Made by a program: the position numbers and the translations under genes. A stretch of 64,000 nt of DNA from Variovorax sp. S12S4 (GTDB taxonomy: Bacteria; Pseudomonadota; Gammaproteobacteria; Burkholderiales; Burkholderiaceae_C): NCBI RefSeq assembly GCF_023195515.1, contig NZ_JALPKR020000002.1, positions 4,317,001-4,381,000 of the forward strand, written 5' to 3'. Position 1 is the first letter of the stretch, and each line of letters starts with the position of its first letter. The notes under the pieces were generated by a model. The model was not told the DNA's origin. It did no database searches and saw nothing but the letters and a program-made list of their open reading frames with translations. Below, piece after piece: positions 57,590-64,000 of the stretch.

Positions 57590-60304
57590 ATGTCGGCAAA
57601 TCCCGAGAACCTGTTCGGCTCGGCCGCGAACGACGCGGACGCCCAGGAGACCCGTGAATGGATGGATGCACTGTCCTCCGTTATTCAGAGCGAGGGGCCT
57701 GAGCGGGCTCACTTCCTTCTAGAGCAGTTGCTCGAGCATGCGCGGCAGCACAGCATCGACAAGCCTTTCTCGGCCAACACTGCCTACGTCAACACCCTGG
57801 AACCCGACCAGGAAGAGCGTTGCCCCGGCAACCTCGAGATCGAAGAGCGCCTGCGCGCCTACATGCGATGGAACGCCATGGCCATGGTGGTCAAGGCCAA
57901 CCGCCATCATCCGCCCGAAGGCGGCGACCTGGGCGGCCACATCGGCTCCTTCGCCTCGCTGGCCAACATGTTCGGTGCCGGCTTCAACCACTTCTGGCAC
58001 GCCGAGAGCGAAAACCACGGTGGCGACTGCCTGTACATCCAGGGCCACGTGTCGCCCGGCATCTATGCCCGCGCCTACCTGGAAGGCCGCCTGACCGAAG
58101 AGCAGCTGCTCAACTTCCGCCAGGAAGTCGACGGCAAGGGCCTGTCGAGCTACCCGCATCCGAAGCTGATGCCCGAGTTCTGGCAGTTCCCGACCGTGTC
58201 GATGGGCCTCGGCCCGCTGATGGCTATCTACCAGGCCCGCTTTCTCAAGTACCTGCATGCCCGCGGCATTGCCAACACCGAGAACCGCAAGGTCTGGGTG
58301 TTCTGCGGCGACGGCGAAATGGACGAAGTCGAATCGCTGGGCGCCATCGGCCTGGCCGCGCGCGAGGGCCTCGACAACCTGATCTTCGTCATCAACTGCA
58401 ACCTGCAGCGCCTGGACGGCCCGGTGCGCGGCAACGGCAAGATCATCCAGGAGCTCGAAGGCGAATTCCGCGGCTCGGGCTGGAACGTCATCAAGCTGAT
58501 CTGGGGCAGCAACTGGGATCCGCTCTTGGCGCGCGACAAGGACGGGGCGCTGCGCAAGATCATGATGGAGACCAACGACGGCGACTACCAGGCCTTCAAG
58601 GCCAATGACGGCGCCTACGTTCGCAAGCACTTCTTCGGCCGCGATCCGCGCACGCTCGAAATGGTGTCCAAGATGAGCGACGACGACATCTGGCAGCTGC
58701 GCCGCGGCGGCCACGATTCGCAAAAGGTCTACGCGGCCTTCGACGCGGCCGTGAAGCACAAGGGCCAGCCCACGGTGCTCCTGATCAAGACGGTCAAGGG
58801 CTTCGGCATGGGCAAGATCGGCGAAGGCAAGAACAACGTCCACCAGACGAAGAAGCTCAGCGACGAGGACATCATGGCCTTCCGCGACCGCTTCAATATT
58901 CCGATTCCGGACAGCAAGATTGCGGACCTGCCGTTCTACAAGCCGGCCGACGACACGCCGGAAATGAAGTACCTGCATGAGCGCCGCAAGGCCCTCGGCG
59001 GCTACCTGCCGCACCGCCGCACCAAGGCCGATGAAAGCTTCACGGTGCCTTCGCTCGACACCTTCAAGTCGGTGATGGAACCCACGGCCGAAGGCCGCGA
59101 GATCTCGACCACGCAGGCCTACGTGCGCTTCTTGACGCAGCTCTTGCGCGACAAGGCGCTGGGCCCGCGCGTCGTTCCGATTCTTGTGGACGAAGCGCGC
59201 ACCTTCGGCATGGAAGGGTTGTTCCGCCAGATCGGCATCTACAACCCTGCTGGCCAGCAGTACACCCCGGTCGACAAGGACCAGGTCATGTACTACAAGG
59301 AAGACAAGGCCGGCCAGATCCTGCAGGAAGGTATCAACGAAGCGGGCGGCATGTCCAGCTGGATTGCCGCGGCCACCTCGTACAGCACCAACAACCGCAT
59401 CATGGTGCCGTTCTACGTGTACTACTCGATGTTCGGCTTCCAGCGCATCGGCGACCTGGCCTGGGCGGCCGGCGACATGCAGGCGCGCGGCTTCCTGCTG
59501 GGCGGCACGTCGGGGCGCACCACGCTCAACGGCGAAGGCCTGCAGCACGAAGATGGCCATAGCCACATCCTGGCCAACACCATTCCCAACTGCGTGAGCT
59601 ACGACCCGACCTTCGCGCACGAAGTGGGCGTGATCCTGCACCATGGCCTCAAGCGCATGGTCGAGAAGCAGGACAACGTCTATTACTACCTGACGCTGCT
59701 CAACGAGAACTACGCGATGCCCGGCCTGCAGCCCGGCACCGAAGAGCAGATCATCAAGGGCATGTACCTGTCGAAGCAGGGCCCCGCGCTCAAGGCCAAG
59801 GCACCCACGGTGCAGCTGCTGGGCAGCGGCACCATCCTGCGCGAAAGCTTTGCCGCGCAAGAGCTGCTCGAGAAGGATTGGGGCGTGTCCGCCTCGGTGT
59901 GGAGCTGCCCGAGCTTCAACGAGCTGACGCGCGACGGCCAGGACGCCGACCGCTGGAACCTGCTGCACCCGGACCAGACGCCGCGCGTGCCCTTCGTGGC
60001 CGAGCAACTCGCGCCTACCGCAGGCCCGGTGATCGCGTCGACCGACTACATGAAGGCCTACGCGGAGCAGATCCGTCCCTTCATTCCGAAGGGCCGCAAC
60101 TACAAGGTGCTGGGCACCGACGGCTTCGGCCGCAGCGACTTCCGCAACAAGCTGCGCGAGCACTTCGAGATCAACCGCCACTACATCGTGGTGGCCGCGC
60201 TCAAGGCGTTGAGCGAAGATGGCACCGTGCCCGTAGCCAAGGTGGTGGAAGCGATCAAGAAGTACGGCATCAATGTCGACAAGGTCAACCCGCTTTACGC
60301 CTGA
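57590..60304 (+). CDS. aceE: Pyruvate dehydrogenase E1 component, homodimeric type
   Basis: Thiamine-diphosphate enzyme that decarboxylates pyruvate in the pyruvate dehydrogenase complex; 904 residues, the single-chain E1 type. Motifs are GGDLGGHIGSFASLANMFGA, HVSPGIYARAYLEGRL, the thiamine-diphosphate loop CGDGEMDEVESLGAIG to NCNLQRLDGPVRGNG, and GTSGRTTLNGEGLQHEDGHS. First gene of the operon, with ribosome site AGGAGAG. The C-terminus has TDGFGRSDFRNKLREHFEIN, typical of AceE. Confidence 0.98.
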   Translation: MSANPENLFGSAANDADAQETREWMDALSSVIQSEGPERAHFLLEQLLEHARQHSIDKPFSANTAYVNTLEPDQEERCPGNLEIEERLRAYMRWNAMAMVVKANRHHPPEGGDLGGHIGSFASLANMFGAGFNHFWHAESENHGGDCLYIQGHVSPGIYARAYLEGRLTEEQLLNFRQEVDGKGLSSYPHPKLMPEFWQFPTVSMGLGPLMAIYQARFLKYLHARGIANTENRKVWVFCGDGEMDEVESLGAIGLAAREGLDNLIFVINCNLQRLDGPVRGNGKIIQELEGEFRGSGWNVIKLIWGSNWDPLLARDKDGALRKIMMETNDGDYQAFKANDGAYVRKHFFGRDPRTLEMVSKMSDDDIWQLRRGGHDSQKVYAAFDAAVKHKGQPTVLLIKTVKGFGMGKIGEGKNNVHQTKKLSDEDIMAFRDRFNIPIPDSKIADLPFYKPADDTPEMKYLHERRKALGGYLPHRRTKADESFTVPSLDTFKSVMEPTAEGREISTTQAYVRFLTQLLRDKALGPRVVPILVDEARTFGMEGLFRQIGIYNPAGQQYTPVDKDQVMYYKEDKAGQILQEGINEAGGMSSWIAAATSYSTNNRIMVPFYVYYSMFGFQRIGDLAWAAGDMQARGFLLGGTSGRTTLNGEGLQHEDGHSHILANTIPNCVSYDPTFAHEVGVILHHGLKRMVEKQDNVYYYLTLLNENYAMPGLQPGTEEQIIKGMYLSKQGPALKAKAPTVQLLGSGTILRESFAAQELLEKDWGVSASVWSCPSFNELTRDGQDADRWNLLHPDQTPRVPFVAEQLAPTAGPVIASTDYMKAYAEQIRPFIPKGRNYKVLGTDGFGRSDFRNKLREHFEINRHYIVVAALKALSEDGTVPVAKVVEAIKKYGINVDKVNPLYA

Positions 60305-60357
60305 ACATCAACAACAACCAACGAACGAACGGCGCCTCACGGCGGGAGACGAACGAT

Positions 60358-62040
60358 ATGGCAGCAGTGGAAGTGAAGGTGCCGGACATCGGCGATTTCG
60401 ATGAAGTCGCGGTGATCGAGGTGCTTGTGAAGGTGGGCGACACGGTCAAGGCCGAGCAGTCGCTGATCACCGTCGAATCGGACAAGGCGTCGATGGAAAT
60501 TCCGTCGTCGACCGCCGGTGTGGTGAAGGAAATCAAGGTCGAGGTCGGCGGAAAGGTGAAAGAGGGCTCCGTGGTCCTCGTGCTCGAGGCCGAAGGTGCT
60601 GCCGCTGCACCGGCGCCTGCAGCGGCTCCGGCTCCTGCGGCTGCCGCCCCGGCGCCCGCAGCCGCGGCGCCTGCTCCGGCTGCCGCGCCTGCGGCTTCGG
60701 GTCCCATCGAGATCAAGGTGCCCGACATCGGCGATTTCAAGGATGTCGCGGTCATCGAGTTGCTGGTGAAACCCGGCGACACGATCGCGGCCGACCAGTC
60801 GCTCATCACCGTCGAATCGGACAAGGCCTCGATGGAAATTCCGTCGTCGGCTGCGGGCGTGCTCAAGGAACTCAAGGTCAAGGTGGGCGATACGGTCAAT
60901 ATCGGTGACCTGATTGCCGTGCTGGAAGGCTCGGCGGCCGCCAGCCCCTCACCCCAACCCTCTCCCCAGAGGGGCGAGGGAGCCAGTCCGGCCTCGGCAG
61001 CTGCTCCGGTTTCCTCCCCCCCTCCCGCCCCTGCGGGAGAGGGCCGGGGTGAGGGTGCACCCGCACCGGCACCGCACGAACCCACTGTGGCGCCCACCGG
61101 CAAGCTGCCGCATGCGTCCCCCTCGGTGCGCAAGTTCGCCCGCGAACTCGGCGTGCCGCTCGAAGAGGTCAAGGGCTCCGGTCCCAAGGGCCGCATCACC
61201 CAGGAAGACGTCCAGAGCTTCACCAAGGCCGTGATGAGCGGCCAGGCCAGCACGAAGGCATCCGCAGCCAAGGCACCCGCCGGTGGCGGCAGCGCGGACG
61301 GCGCGGCACTGGGCCTCATTCCGTGGCCCAAGGTCGACTTCGCGAAGTTCGGTGCGGTCGAGCGCAAGGACCTGTCGCGCATCAAGAAGCTCAGCGGTGC
61401 CAACCTGCACCGCAACTGGGTGATGATTCCGCACGTCACCAACAACGACGAAGCCGACATCACCGAGCTCGAAGCCTTCCGCGTCTCCACCAACAAGGAA
61501 AACGAAAAGTCGGGCATCAAGGTCACGATGCTCGCCTTCGTGATCAAGGCGGTGGTTGCGGCGCTCAAGAAGTTCCCTGACTTCAACGCCAGCCTCGACG
61601 GCGACCAGCTCGTCTACAAGCAGTACTACAACATCGGCTTTGCGGCCGACACGCCCAACGGGCTCGTAGTGCCGGTGCTGAAGGATGCGGACAAGAAGGG
61701 CATCCTGCAGATCAGCGCCGAAATGGGCGAGCTCGCCAAGAAGGCGCGCGACGGCAAGCTCGGCTCGGCCGACATGCAGGGCGGCTGCTTCTCGATCAGC
61801 TCGCTCGGCGGCATCGGCGGCACGCATTTCACGCCCATCATCAACGCCCCCGAAGTGGCCATCCTCGGCCTCTCCAAGGGCCAGATGAAGCCGGTGTGGG
61901 ACGGCAAGCAGTTTGTGCCGCGCCTGACGCTGCCGCTGTCGCTGTCCTACGACCACCGCGTGATCGATGGTGCCCTGGCTGCGCGCTTCAACGCCTACCT
62001 GGGCCAGGTGCTCGCGGACTATCGCCGAATCCTGCTATGA
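60358..62040 (+). CDS. aceF: Dihydrolipoamide acetyltransferase E2 (two lipoyl domains)
   Basis: Core of the complex, 560 residues from the ATG at 60358. Lipoyl domain 1 is at residues 1-80 (lipoyl Lys43 in ESDKASM) and lipoyl domain 2 at about 115-190 (Lys156). The subunit-binding domain is at about 250-285 ([20 protein letters not shown]). The catalytic domain contains [15 protein letters not shown]. The linkers are Ala/Pro-rich. The one after lipoyl domain 2 contains an unusual segment, [13 protein letters not shown] to [11 protein letters not shown], encoded by a 110-bp repeat element. The stop overlaps the next ATG (ATGA). Confidence 0.97.
   Translation: MAAVEVKVPDIGDFDEVAVIEVLVKVGDTVKAEQSLITVESDKASMEIPSSTAGVVKEIKVEVGGKVKEGSVVLVLEAEGAAAAPAPAAAPAPAAAAPAPAAAAPAPAAAPAASGPIEIKVPDIGDFKDVAVIELLVKPGDTIAADQSLITVESDKASMEIPSSAAGVLKELKVKVGDTVNIGDLIAVLEGSAAASPSPQPSPQRGEGASPASAAAPVSSPPPAPAGEGRGEGAPAPAPHEPTVAPTGKLPHASPSVRKFARELGVPLEEVKGSGPKGRITQEDVQSFTKAVMSGQASTKASAAKAPAGGGSADGAALGLIPWPKVDFAKFGAVERKDLSRIKKLSGANLHRNWVMIPHVTNNDEADITELEAFRVSTNKENEKSGIKVTMLAFVIKAVVAALKKFPDFNASLDGDQLVYKQYYNIGFAADTPNGLVVPVLKDADKKGILQISAEMGELAKKARDGKLGSADMQGGCFSISSLGGIGGTHFTPIINAPEVAILGLSKGQMKPVWDGKQFVPRLTLPLSLSYDHRVIDGALAARFNAYLGQVLADYRRILL
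60946..61055. repeat. 110-bp terminal-inverted-repeat element inside the aceF linker
   Basis: The ends CCCTCACCCCAACCCTCTCC(C) and (G)GGAGAGGGCCGGGGTGAGGG are 21-bp inverted repeats differing at two positions. Two hairpins lie inside the element: CCCTCTCCCC-AGA-GGGGCGAGGG at 60958-60980, and CTCCCGC-CCCT-GCGGGAG at 61022-61039. This family of GC-rich palindromic repeats is usually intergenic. Here the reading frame of aceF runs through it (residues 197-233), adding a flexible peptide. It has no coding capacity of its own. Confidence 0.8.
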
Positions 62041-62630
62041 CCACGGTAGTGGCCGTCCGCAAAGGCGGCCAGGTTGCGATGGTGGCGGATTCCCTGGTGA
62101 CCTTCGGCGACACGCGGCTCTCGCACCGCGCCGAGGCGAACCAGAAGATCTTCACCATCGACGATGCGGCGGGGCAGAGCCTCTTTGCCGTGGCCGGGGC
62201 TGCTGCGCACTTCCTGGTGCTGCAGCATGCGCTGGCCGCGCAGCCGCGCGAGGCGCTGCTGTTCGGCAGCAAGCACGAGATCTTCCGCACCTTCACGCTG
62301 CTGCACCCGGTGCTCAAGGACTCGTTCTTCATGCAGACCAAGGAAGACGAGCACGAGCCCTACGAGTCGAGCCAGTTCACGATGCTGATGGCGAATGCCA
62401 GCGGCATCTATGGCATCTACAGCTACCGCGAGGTCTTCGAGTTCAAGCAGTTCTGGGCCATTGGCTCGGGGCGCAGCTTTGCACTTGGCGCCATGCACGC
62501 GGCCTACGACATGAAGTCGCGCACCTCGCGCGACGTGGCGGAGGCGGGAATTGCCGCCGCCTGCGAATTCGATCGCAATTCGGCCCCACCGGTCGACGTT
62601 CTCACACTCAAACTGAAAGTGTCCAAATGA
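62037..62630 (+). CDS. Proteasome-like Ntn-hydrolase, betaproteobacterial proteasome homologue (BPH) type
   Basis: A 197-residue protein with the HslV/proteasome-beta fold. After Met removal the chain begins [20 protein letters not shown], matching HslV TTIVSVRR...GDG. The catalytic set is Thr1, Asp17 (VADS) and a Lys at about 36 (EANQKIF) where HslV has Lys33. Glycine-rich [17 protein letters not shown] corresponds to the conserved GSG near Ser129 of proteasome subunits. The gene is coupled to aceF (ATGA) and to lpdA (ATGA). No HslU-type ATPase is in the window. Peptidase activity is likely from the intact site; a role linked to pyruvate dehydrogenase is unproven. Confidence 0.85.
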   Translation: MTTVVAVRKGGQVAMVADSLVTFGDTRLSHRAEANQKIFTIDDAAGQSLFAVAGAAAHFLVLQHALAAQPREALLFGSKHEIFRTFTLLHPVLKDSFFMQTKEDEHEPYESSQFTMLMANASGIYGIYSYREVFEFKQFWAIGSGRSFALGAMHAAYDMKSRTSRDVAEAGIAAACEFDRNSAPPVDVLTLKLKVSK

Positions 62631-64000
62631 GCGAACAACAAATCAAGGTGCCGGACATCGGCGACTTCGACGAAGTCGCGGTCATCGAGGTGCTGGTCAA
62701 CGTCGGCGACACGGTCAAGGCCGAGCAGTCGCTGATCACGGTCGAGTCGGACAAGGCCTCGATGGAAATCCCATCGTCGGCCGCCGGCGTGGTGAAGTCG
62801 CTCGCCGTCAAGGTGGGCGACAAGGTCAAGGAAGGCTCCGTGGTGCTGACGCTGGAGGTGGACGGTGCCGCAGCGCCCGCGCCCGCAGCAGCCGCTCCTG
62901 CGCCAGCCGCCGCGGCGCCCGCTCCCAAGGCGGCTCCGGCACCCGCGCCGGCCGCAGCGCCCGCCGCTTCCACCTACGGTGGCAAGGTCGATGTCGAGTG
63001 CGACGTTGTCGTGCTCGGCGCCGGCCCTGGCGGCTATTCGGCCGCATTCCGCGCTGCCGACCTCGGCCTGAAGGTGGTGCTGATCGAGCGCTATGCCACG
63101 CTGGGCGGCGTGTGCCTGAACGTGGGCTGCATTCCGTCGAAGGCATTGCTGCATGTTGCGTCGGTCATGGACGAGGTCAAGCACTTCGCCGACCTGGGCG
63201 TGAGCTTTGCCGCGCCCACGGTCGACCGCGCCAAGCTGCTCGGCCACAAGAACAAGGTGGTGGGCAAGCTCACCGGCGGCCTCACGGCCATGGCCAAGAT
63301 GCGCAAGGTGACGGTGCTGCGCGGCGTCGGCAACTTCATCGACCCCTACCACCTGGAAGTGGACGAGACGTCCGGCACCAGCTGGGACACCACCGGCAAG
63401 AAGCAGACCGTCAAGTTCCGCAACGCCATCATCGCGGCCGGTTCGCAGGCCGTGAGCCTGCCGTTCATGCCGAAGAACGACCCGCGCGTGGTCGACTCCA
63501 CCGGCGCGCTCGAAATGGGCACGGATCCCAAGCGCATGCTGATCCTGGGCGGCGGCATCATCGGCCTGGAGATGGGTACGGTGTATTCGACGCTGGGCGC
63601 GCGCCTCGACGTGGTCGAAATGCTCGACGGACTGATGCAGGGCGCCGACCGCGACCTGGTCAAGGTGTGGCAGAAGATGAATGCGCCGCGCTTCGACAAC
63701 ATCATGCTCAAGACCAAGACTGTCGGCGCCGAAGCCACGAAAGAGGGCATCAAGGTCACCTTCGAAGGCGAGAACGCACCGAAGGAACCGCAGGTGTACG
63801 ACCTGGTGCTGCAGGCCGTGGGCCGCAGCCCCAACGGCAAGAAGATCGGCGCCGAGAAGGCGGGCGTGGCGGTGAGCGACCGCGGCTTCATTCCGGTCGA
63901 TATCCAGATGCGCACCAACGTGCCCCACATCTTCGCCATCGGCGACATCGTGGGCCAACCCATGCTGGCGCACAAGGCGGTGCACGAGGCGCACGTGGCG
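62627..64000 (+). CDS. lpdA: Dihydrolipoamide dehydrogenase E3 with N-terminal lipoyl domain, 3' end cut by window
   Basis: FAD enzyme that re-oxidises the lipoyl groups of the complex. The frame is open to the window end (457 residues seen of about 600). Residues 1-80 are a lipoyl domain ([20 protein letters not shown], lipoyl Lys43), followed by an Ala/Pro linker to about 117. The flavoprotein then starts with [20 protein letters not shown], redox cysteines in [19 protein letters not shown] motif [20 protein letters not shown] and the FAD motif [17 protein letters not shown] at the cut end. The ATG overlaps the proteasome-like stop. E3 with its own lipoyl domain is known in Neisseria and several betaproteobacteria. 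Confidence 0.97.
   Translation, partial: MSEQQIKVPDIGDFDEVAVIEVLVNVGDTVKAEQSLITVESDKASMEIPSSAAGVVKSLAVKVGDKVKEGSVVLTLEVDGAAAPAPAAAAPAPAAAAPAPKAAPAPAPAAAPAASTYGGKVDVECDVVVLGAGPGGYSAAFRAADLGLKVVLIERYATLGGVCLNVGCIPSKALLHVASVMDEVKHFADLGVSFAAPTVDRAKLLGHKNKVVGKLTGGLTAMAKMRKVTVLRGVGNFIDPYHLEVDETSGTSWDTTGKKQTVKFRNAIIAAGSQAVSLPFMPKNDPRVVDSTGALEMGTDPKRMLILGGGIIGLEMGTVYSTLGARLDVVEMLDGLMQGADRDLVKVWQKMNAPRFDNIMLKTKTVGAEATKEGIKVTFEGENAPKEPQVYDLVLQAVGRSPNGKKIGAEKAGVAVSDRGFIPVDIQMRTNVPHIFAIGDIVGQPMLAHKAVHEAHVA

Noticed and set aside
57719..60181. An 820-codon minus-strand open frame opposite aceE
   Set aside because: It is a shadow of a clearly coding, highly conserved gene; no start signal or motif was seen.

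Overview
The window is high-GC chromosomal DNA of a betaproteobacterium. The genus is most likely Variovorax or a close member of the Comamonadaceae (Burkholderiales). This is inferred from gene content and protein style, not from a database search. The supporting markers are an intracellular polyhydroxybutyrate depolymerase of the PhaZ1 type, an iscRSUA-hscBA-fdx cluster, a pyruvate dehydrogenase operon whose E3 subunit carries its own lipoyl domain, and a proteasome-like (BPH-type) gene inside that operon. The DNA is mostly core chromosome with small accessory patches. I saw no prophage, insertion sequence, plasmid or CRISPR signature.

Layout, left part. 1-1577 is the 3' end of a PhoD-type alkaline phosphatase. 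1.7-7.7 kb is an iron-acquisition module: a Fur-box-like site, a FecI-type sigma factor, a FecR-type anti-sigma factor, a TonB siderophore receptor with a signalling domain, a DUF3649 protein and a PepSY membrane protein. 7.7-8.6 kb holds three very small genes, two of them divergent paralogues. 8.66-15.1 kb is a complete tripartite RND efflux system (outer-membrane lipoprotein, TetR repressor, adaptor, pump); two matching 24-bp palindromes flank the repressor gene. 15.2-21.9 kb is a set of regulators and oxidoreductases: a LysR/GST pair, a frameshifted SDR gene, an SDR/TetR divergent pair with a twin operator, dusA, and an IclR regulator.

Layout, middle. 21.9-31.5 kb is a propionate/methylmalonyl-CoA module. 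A GntR regulator is divergent from methylmalonyl-CoA mutase, which is followed by a GNAT protein, the MeaB GTPase, the beta and alpha subunits of a propionyl-CoA-type carboxylase, biotin synthase, and a VOC protein that may be the epimerase. Several junctions overlap, so one long operon is likely. 31.5-37.1 kb has an Lrp regulator, an EamA exporter, a minus-strand phaZ-rnfB-lysE overlap cluster and an aromatic aminotransferase; uvrB follows divergently. 39.4-45.8 kb is the iron-sulfur cluster operon with a good IscR type-1 site in front, a terminator plus repeat between iscA and hscB, and dnaQ at its end. A tRNA-Val(CAC) and a strong terminator follow.

Layout, right part. 46.1-54.1 kb is housekeeping: an FAD oxidoreductase, YqjD/YqjE-like membrane proteins, pyrD, rpiA, a DUF4124-glutaredoxin protein, oligopeptidase A and folD. 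54.2-57.4 kb is a PAS histidine kinase and FixJ-type regulator. 57.6-64.0 kb is the pyruvate dehydrogenase operon aceE-aceF-(proteasome homologue)-lpdA; lpdA runs off the window.

The most unusual points are the proteasome-like peptidase translationally coupled on both sides within the pyruvate dehydrogenase operon, and a 110-bp terminal-inverted-repeat element sitting in frame inside the aceF linker. Others are the twin operators at two TetR genes, the epimerase-like VOC protein lacking its first metal histidine, and a dusA whose conserved N-terminal residues lie upstream of any normal start codon.
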